The notes: generated by a model not told the origin, from the letters alone. Positions 1-9,075 are shown, numbered from the stretch's first letter. The stretch: 59,138 nt of DNA from an uncultured Saprospiraceae bacterium (GCA_937918905.1 CAKZSH010000028.1:1-59138), one strand, 5' to 3'. A program made the numbers and translations.

Positions 1-43
1 GTTAGGTTATTGGTCAAAAAACTAAGGGGGTGTTTATTTAACG

Positions 44-115
44 GTGTCTTTGAGCTTGTTCTTCTTAGCCGTCGGATTTACATCTGACGGCTAAGAAGAA
101 CAAGCTCAAAGACAC
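44..115. repeat. Long near-perfect hairpin
   Basis: Positions 44-73 are an exact reverse complement of 86-115 (30 bases). The stem can continue inward to a four-base loop with one G-T pair. No T-run follows on either side, so this is not a standard terminator. Its centre (71-92) resembles the small hairpin at 6034-6055 at about 18 of 22 positions. No gene is visible in the first 576 bases. Confidence 0.85.
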
Positions 116-576
116 ACATTCATGAACACTCCCAAACTAAGAACCTAATGTTATTCGAAATAACTCAATAACCAATAACTTAATCACTATTTTGATAAGC
201 AACATAAATATATTTAGAACTCAAAAGGCTTGAAAATAAAGAGAAATGAGGTGGATAAGATTTTTTGAAAAAATAATTAATAATTACATATATTTGCACC
301 ACAAAAATAGGATAAACTAAAAATTACCCCGCTTTTATAAGCAAATCATTATCCTTCAAAATGCAACTCTAATCTGTATTTTTCGTTCCAAAACAGTAAC
401 AACAATCTACCTGAGAAATTACAGTTATTCCAAAGCCTTCCTTGATTTTTTATTGTACCAAATGATTTAGTAATAGATTATTTTACAGTAAATTATTCGA
501 CTTATTTGAGGCGATGATTTAGCTGTCACTTGTATATAATTAAACACCATTTAATTCATCTAAAAATACATTTAAA
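116..576. other. Intergenic region, long 5' leader
   Basis: I see no open frame with coding character here. The stretch holds the promoter at 265-296 and then about 275 AT-rich bases before the TTG start at 577. If that promoter drives the sugar-nucleotide genes, the transcript has an unusually long untranslated leader. I found no clear riboswitch fold or intrinsic terminator in the leader. Confidence 0.4.
265..296 (+). promoter_or_regulatory. Bacteroidota-type promoter
   Basis: TTG at 265-267 is followed after 21 bases by TATATTTG at 289-296, matching the -33/-7 consensus of the primary sigma factor of Bacteroidota. The predicted transcription start is near 303, upstream of the nucleotide-sugar genes. 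Confidence 0.6.
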
Positions 577-1524
577 TTGAAAAAAGTACTCATCACCGGA
601 GCTGCCGGATTTTTAGGATCTCACCTTTGTGATCGATTTATGGCAGAAGGATTCCATGTAGTTGGTATGGATAATTTGATTACAGGAAACATCGAGAATT
701 TAGCTCATCTTTTTCCTGAGAAAAATTTTGAATTTTATAATCATGATGTTTCTAAATTTGTTCATGTACCTGGTAACCTAGATTATATCCTTCATTTCGC
801 TTCTCCTGCAAGTCCTATTGATTATTTAAAAATGCCAATTCAAACTATGAAAGTAGGAGCTTTGGGTACTCATAATTTATGTGGTCTTGCTAAAGCAAAA
901 GGAGCACGATTATTAATTGCATCTACTTCTGAAGTTTATGGAGATCCATTGGAGCATCCTCAAACAGAAGAGTATTGGGGTAATGTAAATCCAATTGGCC
1001 CAAGAGGAGTTTATGACGAGGCGAAAAGATTTCAAGAAGCAATCACGATGGCTTACCATACTTTCCACGGTGTAGAAACTCGAATTGTTAGAATTTTCAA
1101 TACTTATGGGCCTCGAATGAGAGTTGATGATGGGCGAGTAATGCCTGCATTCTTTTCACAAGCTATTAGAGGAGAAGGGTTAACCATTTTTGGAGACGGT
1201 ACTCAGACTCGTTCTTTCTGCTATGTTGATGATTTGATTGAAGGAATTTACAGATTGTTAATGAGTGATTATACGCAACCAGTTAATGTTGGAAATCCTC
1301 ACGAAATTACAATGACTGAATTTGCAGAGGAAGTTTTAGCAATGGTTGGAAATCCAGAAGCTACTTTGACTTACCATCCATTACCACAGGATGATCCAAA
1401 GAAAAGAAGACCTAACATTACTCGTGCAAAACAAATTTTAGGTTGGGAACCAAAAGTTTCTCGAGAAGAAGGAATGCGAAAAACTTTTGAATATTTTAAA
1501 ACTGTTGTAAAAGTTAATGCATAA
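577..1524 (+). CDS. UDP-glucuronate decarboxylase (UDP-xylose synthase), extended SDR family
   Basis: This 315-residue NAD-dependent enzyme of the extended short-chain dehydrogenase family is predicted to convert UDP-glucuronate to UDP-xylose through a 4-keto intermediate. Visible motifs are the Rossmann glycine motif GAAGFLGSH (residues 8-16), the substrate-loop [15 protein letters not shown] (116-122) and the catalytic YDEAK (Tyr146, Lys150). NTYGPRM and the [14 protein letters not shown] segment are typical of UXS proteins. The length is normal for the bacterial soluble form. The start is TTG at 577; no ATG fits, and the next residues KKVLITG are the expected beginning of the fold. The next gene, 66 bases on, makes dTDP-4-keto-6-deoxyglucose, so the pair probably feeds surface polysaccharide synthesis. 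A UDP-glucose epimerase is a less likely alternative. Confidence 0.9.
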   Translation: MKKVLITGAAGFLGSHLCDRFMAEGFHVVGMDNLITGNIENLAHLFPEKNFEFYNHDVSKFVHVPGNLDYILHFASPASPIDYLKMPIQTMKVGALGTHNLCGLAKAKGARLLIASTSEVYGDPLEHPQTEEYWGNVNPIGPRGVYDEAKRFQEAITMAYHTFHGVETRIVRIFNTYGPRMRVDDGRVMPAFFSQAIRGEGLTIFGDGTQTRSFCYVDDLIEGIYRLLMSDYTQPVNVGNPHEITMTEFAEEVLAMVGNPEATLTYHPLPQDDPKKRRPNITRAKQILGWEPKVSREEGMRKTFEYFKTVVKVNA

Positions 1525-1590
1525 TTCAATTGATATTTTATCAGTTTAATTGATAATTAATTTCTAACTTAAATCAAAATAAAAGAAGTT

Positions 1591-2652
1591 ATGTCATTTG
1601 AAAAAACAATTTTAGTAACCGGGGGAGCAGGTTTTATTGGCTCTCATTTGATTCGACTAATGGTTAACAAATATCCAACTTATCATATTGTTAATTTGGA
1701 TTTATTGACCTATGCTGGAAATTTAGAAAACCTAAGCGATGTGGATTCAGCTCCGAATTATAGCTTTGAAAAAGGAGATATTGTTGATGCTGAATTTTTA
1801 AATGGTTTATTTGAAAAATATAATTTTGATGGTGTTATCCACCTTGCTGCTGAATCACATGTGGATCGTTCGATTGAAGATCCGATGGCATTTATCAAAA
1901 CTAATATTATCGGCACGGTCAACTTATTGAATGCGGCTCGTCATAGTTGGAAAGATTTTGAAGGTAAATTATTCTATCATGTTTCTACTGATGAGGTATA
2001 TGGTTCGTTAGGTGAAACTGGATTTTTTACTGAAGAAACTTCTTATGATCCTCGTTCTCCGTATTCATCAAGTAAGGCAAGTTCTGATCATTTAGTAAGA
2101 GCTTACCATCATACTTATGGAATGCCTATCGTAGTTTCTAATTGTTCTAACAATTATGGCCCTAATCAATTTCCAGAAAAATTATTGCCACTTTTTATCA
2201 ATAACATTAAGAATAACAAAGCTCTTCCTGTTTACGGAGATGGAAAGTATACCAGAGATTGGTTATGGGTAATGGATCATGCAACTGCGATTGATGTCAT
2301 TTATCATAAAGGTAAAAATGGTGAAACGTATAATATTGGAGGAAATAATGAATGGCAAAATATTGACTTGATTCATGTGCTTTGCGATATCGTTGATGAT
2401 GAATTGGGACGACCAAAAGGAAGTTCTAAAGAATTGATTCACTTCGTTAAAGATCGCCCAGGCCATGATAAACGATATGCAATTGATGCTACAAAAATCA
2501 AAAATGAACTAGGGTGGGAGCCTTCTATCCAGTCGGAAGAAGGTTTGCGCTTGACTGTACAATGGTACTTGAAAAATGAGAAGTGGATGGAAAATGTTAC
2601 TTCAGGAAGTTACCAAAAGTATTATGATAAAATGTATGCAGATAGAGTTTAG
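1591..2652 (+). CDS. rfbB: dTDP-glucose 4,6-dehydratase
   Basis: This 353-residue protein is predicted to convert dTDP-glucose to dTDP-4-keto-6-deoxyglucose, the second step towards dTDP-rhamnose and other deoxysugars. It has the NAD motif GGAGFIGSH (11-19), AAESHVDRSI, STDEVYG (132-138, with the Asp-Glu pair that marks dehydratases), YSSSK (158-162), NCSNNYGPNQFPEKL and GDGKYTRDWL, all diagnostic for RmlB. Length is as usual. It follows the UDP-xylose synthase gene in the same direction and probably shares its transcript. The other rhamnose genes (rmlA, rmlC, rmlD) are not in the window. Confidence 0.95.
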   Translation: MSFEKTILVTGGAGFIGSHLIRLMVNKYPTYHIVNLDLLTYAGNLENLSDVDSAPNYSFEKGDIVDAEFLNGLFEKYNFDGVIHLAAESHVDRSIEDPMAFIKTNIIGTVNLLNAARHSWKDFEGKLFYHVSTDEVYGSLGETGFFTEETSYDPRSPYSSSKASSDHLVRAYHHTYGMPIVVSNCSNNYGPNQFPEKLLPLFINNIKNNKALPVYGDGKYTRDWLWVMDHATAIDVIYHKGKNGETYNIGGNNEWQNIDLIHVLCDIVDDELGRPKGSSKELIHFVKDRPGHDKRYAIDATKIKNELGWEPSIQSEEGLRLTVQWYLKNEKWMENVTSGSYQKYYDKMYADRV

Positions 2653-2775
2653 CTGTGAACTGATAACGGTGAACGGTTAATCAATAATGGTGAGTTCTTA
2701 ATTTTGTGATTTTTATTATTTTAAAATAATCATAAATTAAAGACTCACCATTTTTTATTCACAGTTCACAGTTCA
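2653..2775. terminator. Inverted repeat between convergent genes
   Basis: The arm at 2686-2720 (AATGGTGAGT then AT-rich sequence) pairs with 2722-2752, which ends in ACTCACCATT. Outside it, GTGAAC-type sequence flanks both sides. It lies between rfbB (plus) and pgk (minus) and probably ends both transcripts. Confidence 0.6.
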
Positions 2776-2781
2776 ACGTTA

Positions 2782-3981
2782 TCAATTAATCGCTTTTATT
2801 CCTGGCAATTCTTTTCCTTCCAAGAATTCTAACATTGCTCCTCCGCCAGTAGATACATAACTTACTTTGTCAGATAATCCCATTTGATTGACCGCAGCAA
2901 CAGAGTCTCCACCACCCACTAATGAAAAAGCACCTTTTGAAGTCGCCTTTGCCACAGCTTTTGCAATTGCCATTGTTCCCTTTGCATAAGGTTTCATTTC
3001 AAAAACGCCCATAGGCCCATTCCATAAAATGGTTTTTGATTTTTCGATTACGGCTGCAAATTCTTTTTGAGCTTTTGGCCCAACATCTAATCCCATCCAT
3101 CCTTTTCGTATCCGCATGGAATAGACCGTATCCTTTTTAGCCTTGTCTGAAAAAGCATCTGCGATGATTGAATCTTTAGGTAGGTAAATTTTCACTCCTT
3201 TCTTTTTAGCTTTTGCTAACAACCGACTTGCAAGTTTTACTTTGTCTTCCTCCACAAGTGAGTTTCCAGTTAAACCACCTTTGGCTTTGATAAAAGTATA
3301 AGCCATTCCACCTCCGATAATAATATTGTTAGCAAGGTTCATTAGTTTTTCAAGAAGCATGATTTTATCCGAAACCTTTGCACCTCCTACAATAGCAGTT
3401 ACAGGTCTTGCAGGATTATTTAAAACCCGATTCGCATTTTCAATTTCTTTTTGTAACAAAAGACCTGCTGATTTTTCAGATTTTTTAAAATACTTAGCAA
3501 CAGTCGCAGTTGAAGCATGTTCCCGATGTGCTGTACCAAATGCATCATTAACATAAAGGTCTCCATGTTTTGACATTTCTTTTGCCAATTTTGTATCACC
3601 TTTAGTTTCGCCTTTATTGAATCGAGTATTTTCCAACAAAAGAACTTCTCCTTTTTTTAAAGACTTAGCAGCTTTGGTTGCCTCTTTTCCAACAGTCTCT
3701 TTACAAAACTTTACTTTCACTTTTAATTTAGTAGAAAGATGTTTTACCAAATGTTCAAGAGTGAATTTTTTGACATTGATAGAACCGTCCTCATTTAATT
3801 TTTTTTGAGGCCGTCCAAGGTGGGACATCAAGATAACAGCACCTCCATCTTTAAGAATTTTTTTGATGGTGGGCAATGCTGATTTGATTCGAGTGTCATC
3901 AGTAATTTTAAATTTATCATTAAGTGGTACATTGAAATCTACACGTACCAGTACTTTTTTATTTTTAAAATCTAAATTCAT
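2782..3981 (-). CDS. pgk: Phosphoglycerate kinase
   Basis: This 399-residue cytoplasmic glycolytic enzyme transfers phosphate from 1,3-bisphosphoglycerate to ADP. The N-terminal domain carries RVDFNVPL, SHLGRP and ENTRF. The C-terminal nucleotide domain has GGAKVSDK, WNGPMGVFE and the GGGDSVAAV loop. The protein is complete and of normal length. It lies downstream of gap on the same strand, with a strong hairpin terminator between them, so it may use its own promoter or depend on partial read-through. Lysine-rich stretches are frequent. Confidence 0.97.
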   Translation of the reverse strand: MNLDFKNKKVLVRVDFNVPLNDKFKITDDTRIKSALPTIKKILKDGGAVILMSHLGRPQKKLNEDGSINVKKFTLEHLVKHLSTKLKVKVKFCKETVGKEATKAAKSLKKGEVLLLENTRFNKGETKGDTKLAKEMSKHGDLYVNDAFGTAHREHASTATVAKYFKKSEKSAGLLLQKEIENANRVLNNPARPVTAIVGGAKVSDKIMLLEKLMNLANNIIIGGGMAYTFIKAKGGLTGNSLVEEDKVKLASRLLAKAKKKGVKIYLPKDSIIADAFSDKAKKDTVYSMRIRKGWMGLDVGPKAQKEFAAVIEKSKTILWNGPMGVFEMKPYAKGTMAIAKAVAKATSKGAFSLVGGGDSVAAVNQMGLSDKVSYVSTGGGAMLEFLEGKELPGIKAIN

Positions 3982-4034
3982 TGTTTTAGAATTTGAGTAT
4001 GAAACAAGTCTATTTAAATAAGATGCGAAAATAA

Positions 4035-4073
4035 AAAAAACACCGTCAAGAATTCTATCTGACGGTGTTTTTT
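4035..4073 (-). terminator. Intrinsic terminator after gap
   Basis: A stem with the GC core CACCGTCA and matching TGACGGTG (4041-4048 and 4060-4067) has an A-run on one side and a T-run on the other, so it can act in both directions. On the minus strand it lies just after the gap stop codon and before pgk. Confidence 0.8.
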
Positions 4074-4091
4074 ATTTTTTCAAAATATATT

Positions 4092-5159
4092 TTAAACTAA
4101 AGCAGGCTTTCTTCTTTTAGTAGTAGCCTTCTTTACAGTTTTCTTTCTGGTTGTTGTAGAAAGTTTTGCAATCTTGGTAGTCAAATCAGCTAACCTAGCA
4201 GAGTAACCAGCCTCGTTATCATACCAGCTTACCACTTTTACAAAATTTCCACCCAATACATTAGTCAATAGACTATCAAAAATAGAAGAATGCTTATTTC
4301 CAATAATGTCAGACGAAACAATTGGGTCTTCGTTGTATTCTAAAACACCTTTCATTTTCCCTTTTGCCATTTTTTTGAAAACAGCATTTACTTCATCTAC
4401 GGTTACATTTTTTTCTAAAACAACATTTACTTCCACTAATGATCCTGTGATTACAGGAACTCTAAATGCCATTGCAGACAATTTACCGCTTACCTCTGGC
4501 ACAACTAAACCTGTTGCAACAGCTGCACCTGTCGTAGTAGGTACAATATTAACCGTAGCAGCACGAGCTCTTCTTAAGTCACTATGTGGCGCATCTTGAA
4601 TTCTTTGGTCAGCTGTAAAGCCATGAGTAGTATTGACAGAACCATATTTGATTCCCCAGTTGTCATTTAAAATTTTTGCAACTGGAGAAAGACAGTTGGT
4701 AGTGCAGGATGCATTTGAGAAAATATTATTTTTTATATCAAGCTCTTTATCATTTACTCCTAAAACAATAGTTTGGATTCCTTCTCCTTTTCCAGGAGCC
4801 GATAAAACAACTTTCTTAGCACCAGCCTCAAGATGAAGACCTGCTTTTTCAGCAGTTCTAAAAATACCAGTACATTCCAAAACCACATCCACTTTTAATT
4901 TTTTCCAAGGAAGGTTTGCAGGGTTTCTTTCCGTAAGAGCAACAATCTTTTTATTTCCGATTGTAATATGTTTATCACTAGCACTTACTTTTCCTTTGAA
5001 TGTACCTTGAGCAGTATCGTATTTAAAAAGGTGTGCAAGCGTTTTGTTATCAGTCAAATCATTGATAGCTACTACTTCAATATCTTTTTTTCCTAATAGG
5101 TTTCTTAGTGTTAATCTTCCGATTCGGCCGAACCCATTGATTGCAATTCTTTTTGCCAT
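4092..5159 (-). CDS. gap: Glyceraldehyde-3-phosphate dehydrogenase (type I) with basic C-terminal tail
   Basis: This enzyme oxidises glyceraldehyde 3-phosphate to 1,3-bisphosphoglycerate with NAD. It shows the NAD motif INGFGRIGR (7-15), the catalytic SCTTNC (Cys152), the TTTGAA segment, and WYDNEAGYS near the end. It is 355 residues, about 20 longer than usual. The excess is a C-terminal tail after the last normal helix (from about residue 336), rich in Lys, Arg and Thr (RKKTVKKATTKRRKPALV). The enzyme core looks intact. The tail is reminiscent of the lysine/alanine/threonine tails of nucleic-acid-binding proteins, but its role is unknown. pgk follows on the same strand. Confidence 0.96.
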   Translation of the reverse strand: MAKRIAINGFGRIGRLTLRNLLGKKDIEVVAINDLTDNKTLAHLFKYDTAQGTFKGKVSASDKHITIGNKKIVALTERNPANLPWKKLKVDVVLECTGIFRTAEKAGLHLEAGAKKVVLSAPGKGEGIQTIVLGVNDKELDIKNNIFSNASCTTNCLSPVAKILNDNWGIKYGSVNTTHGFTADQRIQDAPHSDLRRARAATVNIVPTTTGAAVATGLVVPEVSGKLSAMAFRVPVITGSLVEVNVVLEKNVTVDEVNAVFKKMAKGKMKGVLEYNEDPIVSSDIIGNKHSSIFDSLLTNVLGGNFVKVVSWYDNEAGYSARLADLTTKIAKLSTTTRKKTVKKATTKRRKPALV

Positions 5160-5431
5160 TTGAATTAATGTTTATTGATTTAAGAATAAGTTACAAGTGT
5201 AACGAAATTTTTTTAATTAGGTTTATAATTATGTTGGCTAGGCTAAACAAGTATAAAAATACTTAGTGTAAAAATAACAATAATAATTTTACATCATACA
5301 TAATTTAACGAAAATATTTATGGGAATAGTTTTGGACAAATCCATAATTGTATTTGAAATGTCTCAAATGGTACTTTAATTGATAGAATTTTCGAAAAGA
5401 AATTATTTTTTTAAAAAACTTAAATATTCAT
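5160..5431. other. AT-rich upstream region of gap
   Basis: No gene is visible between the gap start (minus strand) and the tRNA promoter. The gap promoter should lie here, but I find no good TAnnTTTG element with a correctly spaced TTG on the minus strand. Confidence 0.3.
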
Positions 5432-5462
5432 TTGATTTTTATAAACCAAGGTTATATATTTG
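5432..5462 (+). promoter_or_regulatory. Promoter of the tRNA-Glu gene
   Basis: TTG at 5432-5434, then exactly 20 bases, then TATATTTG at 5455-5462: a full match to the Bacteroidota housekeeping promoter. Transcription should start near 5469, about 100 bases before the tRNA. Confidence 0.8.
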
Positions 5463-5535
5463 CATCGCTTTAGAAGAAAAGCAGCATTTGTAATGGAAAA
5501 TGATCCGGTCGGAGAGCGTCGAGTGTGGCATAATA

Positions 5536-5567
5536 TTGTTCGTTATTTCCAAGTGAATAACGAACAA
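5536..5567 (+). other. Hairpin in the tRNA precursor leader
   Basis: TTGTTCGTTATT (5536-5547) and AATAACGAACAA (5556-5567) form a perfect 12-base-pair stem with an eight-base loop that ends five bases before the tRNA. It lies inside the predicted primary transcript and may guide 5' processing. There is no T-run, so it is not a terminator. Confidence 0.6.
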
Positions 5568-5572
5568 ATTTA

Positions 5573-5647
5573 GGCCCGTTCGTCTATCGGCTAGGACGCC
5601 AGGTTTTCATCCTGGTAAGAGGGGTTCGATTCCCCTACGGGCTGCCA
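5573..5647 (+). tRNA. tRNA-Glu (anticodon UUC)
   Basis: A full cloverleaf is visible. The acceptor stem pairs 5573-5579 with 5637-5643 (first pair G-T). The anticodon stem CCAGG/CCTGG encloses loop TTTTCAT with anticodon TTC. The T arm is GGGG-TTCGATT-CCCC. The discriminator is G and the CCA end is encoded (5645-5647). It resembles other bacterial tRNA-Glu genes closely. It has its own promoter upstream and a terminator 11 bases downstream. Confidence 0.97.
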
Positions 5648-5658
5648 ATTAAAGTATT

Positions 5659-5697
5659 AAACCCTTGTAACTCAATGAGTTATGAGGGTTTTCTTAT
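5659..5697 (+). terminator. Intrinsic terminator of the tRNA transcript
   Basis: AAACCCT with TAACTC (5659-5673) pairs with GAGTTA and AGGGTTT (5677-5691), followed by a short T-rich stretch. It closes the tRNA transcription unit. Confidence 0.75.
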
Positions 5698-6094
5698 AGT
5701 TGATAAAACATTTTTCAACAAAATCTTGCTTTTCCAGCATTCCTATACACATTTATACAACTCTTCACGAAATAAAGTTTAAGACGTTAGCAGGTTCGAA
5801 TTATTAGATTTTATTAAACATCATTTTGAAGAAAACTAGATGTAACCAAATCCAATGATAGGCCTTCTTAATGATTTCATATACTACTGAATACCTAGAA
5901 GGTAAAGTTCGGAGCTCTATCTTAACCGTTACCAATCGCATTCCTCTGGCGTTGCTCGCATTAGTCGCCACCGATGGTCAGTTGAAGAGATTCTACAAAC
6001 GGTGTCAGGGTTAGAATATTTTCGTCCGAGAGAGTCGTATTTACACACGACGGCTGAAAGACAAAATACTATAAACTTAATTTTTGGAATATTC
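5698..6094. other. Intergenic region without a recognised gene
   Basis: No convincing coding sequence is seen. A 62-codon minus-strand frame (5929-6117) overlaps the end of the peptidase gene and has no family character. A small hairpin, GTCG to CGAC at 6034-6051, resembles the centre of the hairpin at 44-115. Confidence 0.4.
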
Positions 6095-7759
6095 TCAATC
6101 CAATCGAACACTTTCAATCAAAAATAAATCCTCAGCCACTCTGAAATCTTCCACATTTACATTTTTAATAACAAAATCCTTACGACTAGTTGTAGGATAT
6201 ATCATCTGCTGATTTTCTCCATTACCAACAAGAACAGACATATTAAATCCATCAGTCTCACATTTCCAAACTGCACTCATTTTTACGTCCTTTCCACTCT
6301 GCTCAATCCGATACATCAAGGTAGGAATTCCAGGATGATATAAATATTGTTCAAAAAACTTAGAACAATCCTTTTTAGTATAATTATTAATAAATTCAAT
6401 TAACTCTATTGAAGTTACGGTACTGCGTTCATATTTTTTATGAATAGCCTTAATTAACCGAAACCATAAATCATCATCATTTAATGCTGCTCTTAAAGTT
6501 TGAAGGATTAATGCACCTTTATAATAATGGTCACTACTTCCAAAATCATCAAAGTTAACATCCAATGGACCTACGATTGGTTTTTTATTTTCTATAAAAT
6601 TTCTTTGATAGTTAAGGTAGCGTACCGCTTCGCTATAATCATACATGCACTCAACATATAATGCCTCTGTGTAGGTACAAAAAGATTCATGAATCCACAT
6701 TTCTGCATGGTCTTTACAACTGACACTATTGCCCCAATATTCATGACCCGCTTCATGTATAATGATATAATCAAAATCAATTCCGTCTGGGATCATTCCA
6801 CCAAGATAACCTCTCATATATTTGTTACCATAAGCAATAGCGCCTTGATGTTCCATACCCAAATATGGCGTTTCTACTAAGGCAAAACCATCTTCCCAAA
6901 AAGGATATTTTCCAAACAATTTTTCATAACAAGCCAACATCGGCTTAACTTGTTGGAAGTGTTTTTTTGCCTTTTCTAGATTTTCAGGAAGCACATAATA
7001 ATCCAAAGCTAAAGAAGATCCATCTTCACTTTTATAAACATCTGAAAAATGTGCATACTCTGTTATGTTAAGTGTAATGTTATAATTATTGATAGGATAA
7101 GAGACCTTCCAATTGTACCGAGTGTAGTCTCCTTCATTTAATGTATTCTCCAAATTTCCGTTTGCAATACAAGTCAAACCATTGGGAACAGCTGCGCCAA
7201 TTCTTACACTATCGGGTTCATCGTAGAGATGGTCTTTATTGGGAAACCACAAACTTGCGCCAATTCCTTCACAAGAGACAGCGACCCAAGGATTACCTTT
7301 AATATCTTTTTTCCAAGAGAATCCTCCATCCCAAGGAGCCATTTTGGCGGCTATCGGATTACCTTCATAATACACTCTAAATGAGCCTGTTGTACCTTTT
7401 TTTTGTACTGGAAAATTAATAAAAACAGCATTATGTAATCTTTCGTAATCCAATTCTTTTCCTTGAAAAACTATCTTATTAATTTTCATATTTTTAAATA
7501 AATCAATCTGAAGTCGGTCAAAATCATCTTCAACTTTAAAGTGAATTTCATTATAACCACTAATGAATCTGTCTTCGATATTTACTTTAATTTGAAGGTC
7601 ATAAAAGGTTACATCGTAACAAGTTCGTTCAGGTCGAAGCATCCCTCGAAGGGTATCAGCTTCAGTAAACTCAAATTCTTCATAATAATCGACTTGAGCC
7701 AATAGAAAGAGAGAAAAGGTGGAAAATATTATGGTCAGCAAAAGGTGTTTTAAATTCAT
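6095..7759 (-). CDS. Secreted M1-family zinc metallopeptidase
   Basis: This 554-residue aminopeptidase-like protein begins with a signal peptide (hydrophobic residues 5-21, ending LLAQ). The zinc-binding motif HEAGHEYW is at 335-342 and the third ligand is Glu358 in WIHESF. The substrate-recognition motif of M1 enzymes (usually GAMEN) appears as GMEHQG (301-306), where His replaces the usual Asn. The N-terminal half is the beta-sandwich domain of the family. It should hydrolyse peptides in the periplasm or outside the cell. It ends soon after the catalytic domain and lacks the long C-terminal helical domain of PepN, as many Bacteroidota M1 proteins do. It stands alone; the SDR gene upstream is on the same strand, 48 bases away. 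Confidence 0.9.
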   Translation of the reverse strand: MNLKHLLLTIIFSTFSLFLLAQVDYYEEFEFTEADTLRGMLRPERTCYDVTFYDLQIKVNIEDRFISGYNEIHFKVEDDFDRLQIDLFKNMKINKIVFQGKELDYERLHNAVFINFPVQKKGTTGSFRVYYEGNPIAAKMAPWDGGFSWKKDIKGNPWVAVSCEGIGASLWFPNKDHLYDEPDSVRIGAAVPNGLTCIANGNLENTLNEGDYTRYNWKVSYPINNYNITLNITEYAHFSDVYKSEDGSSLALDYYVLPENLEKAKKHFQQVKPMLACYEKLFGKYPFWEDGFALVETPYLGMEHQGAIAYGNKYMRGYLGGMIPDGIDFDYIIIHEAGHEYWGNSVSCKDHAEMWIHESFCTYTEALYVECMYDYSEAVRYLNYQRNFIENKKPIVGPLDVNFDDFGSSDHYYKGALILQTLRAALNDDDLWFRLIKAIHKKYERSTVTSIELIEFINNYTKKDCSKFFEQYLYHPGIPTLMYRIEQSGKDVKMSAVWKCETDGFNMSVLVGNGENQQMIYPTTSRKDFVIKNVNVEDFRVAEDLFLIESVRLD

Positions 7760-7807
7760 TTTTAAAAGATGTTTTTTAATTAAGTTTATTTGTTTTCGTG
7801 GTAAAAA

Positions 7808-8653
7808 TCAAATCAATTTTTTCATGTTTTTTGTAATAGAATTATCAACCATTTTATCAGGTAATTTATCAAATATTTTATAAGTCCAAGCTTTTTTAGC
7901 AATGATATATCGAGTCTTTGGATTTTTTATAACAATACTCTTGTAAACAATTTTTGCGACTTCCTCTGCGGGTATTGCCTTTGCTTCTGTTTTCTGAATA
8001 CTTTTATTTCTTTTTTGTAAAATTTTACCGTAGGCAGTATCCTGATAATCACCCTGATCGGTAGCAATTGCTTTTCCCCAAATCGGAGTCTTAATTGGGC
8101 CAGGTTCTAAAATAATAACCTTGATGCCAAAAATAAAAAGCTCTCTTCTTAACGCATCTGAGATGGCTTCTAGTGCATATTTAGATGCAGCATATGGCCC
8201 TAAAAATGGAGCTGTAATTTTTCCAGAAACAGAACTCATTTGAATAATTCGTCCTGGAGAAATAGCGGAATTTTTTTCTGCGCCCAACAATGGTAAAAAT
8301 GATTGAGTCACTCGCATCACTCCCAAAACATTTACATTGAGTTGATGATCTAATTTTTCAATAGGCACATGTTGCATAGGCCCTGAAACTACGATTCCTG
8401 CATTATTGACCAAAGCCGTAAGACCATTGTTACCAACGATTGATTGTACAATAGGAACCGCCTTATTTATTGCTTTCCCATCGGTTACATCAAAAATAAG
8501 TGCTTTAAAATTTTCTCCAAAATCACTTTCCAATCGTTGTGCATCTTTTTGATTTCGAACGCTTCCAAAAACAAAGAAACCTTTTTCTAAAAGATGTTGC
8601 GTGGAGGTGTAACCAATTCCAGTAGAAACTCCAGTTATAAGAATATATTCCAT
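7808..8653 (-). CDS. Short-chain dehydrogenase/reductase (classical SDR)
   Basis: About 281 residues from the ATG at 8653. The frame also opens 11 codons earlier, but the protein then begins with a non-homologous stretch, whereas MEYILITGVSTGIG is a typical SDR start. It shows the NAD(P) motif TGVSTGIG, NNAG, the catalytic SSVSG serine region and YAASK. PGPIKT follows the active site. It is probably a cytoplasmic NADP-dependent oxidoreductase of the retinol-dehydrogenase-like type; the substrate cannot be told from sequence. The C-terminal part (RYIIAKKAWTYKIFDKLPD) resembles SDRs that act on lipids or steroid-like compounds, but this is weak. Confidence 0.85.
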   Translation of the reverse strand: MEYILITGVSTGIGYTSTQHLLEKGFFVFGSVRNQKDAQRLESDFGENFKALIFDVTDGKAINKAVPIVQSIVGNNGLTALVNNAGIVVSGPMQHVPIEKLDHQLNVNVLGVMRVTQSFLPLLGAEKNSAISPGRIIQMSSVSGKITAPFLGPYAASKYALEAISDALRRELFIFGIKVIILEPGPIKTPIWGKAIATDQGDYQDTAYGKILQKRNKSIQKTEAKAIPAEEVAKIVYKSIVIKNPKTRYIIAKKAWTYKIFDKLPDKMVDNSITKNMKKLI

Positions 8654-8847
8654 GATTGATGGTTTTTTAATTTTTGTAAATATCATAAAATTATATGGTA
8701 AATCGTTACTTCATGCTGATTTCAAAAAGGTCTGTCGAAAAGTTTACTTCTATGGAATTTTAAAGTAAACATATGAGGCAATTAATACGTTTAAGTAAGG
8801 TCAAAAAAGAGAGGCCATTTTTATTTTAACTTAGTTTTCATTTTTTT

Positions 8848-9075
8848 GAAAAAAACTCGAAAAGACACATGGCAGCAGAGCTGCAATTAATAATTGACGT
8901 TCTTTGACAAATTCCGTGGTCAGTTAAAAGTTGGAAGCAAAAACGACCGAAGGAAGTGTTGATTTCGACTTTTAACTGACCACGGAATTTGTCAAAGAAC
9001 CATAATTAATAATTAGGCGTGTTAAGAAAAATTAATAATTGTCGAATACCGTGTGTCTTAAAACAAACTTTCAAC
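8848..9075. repeat. Composite nested inverted repeat
   Basis: The core is a perfect 33-base inverted repeat (8899-8931 and 8968-9000) with a 36-base loop. Just outside it AATTAATAATT occurs on each side. Further out AAGACACATGG faces CCGTGTGTCTT. The element therefore looks like several palindromes inside one another. TTGTCGAATACC lies at 9040-9051. It fills most of the 443 bases between the SDR and the phosphoesterase genes; nothing coding is seen there. Confidence 0.8.

Noticed and set aside
5929-6117. Short minus-strand frame beside the peptidase
   Set aside because: Overlaps the peptidase end, has no family character and looks like chance.
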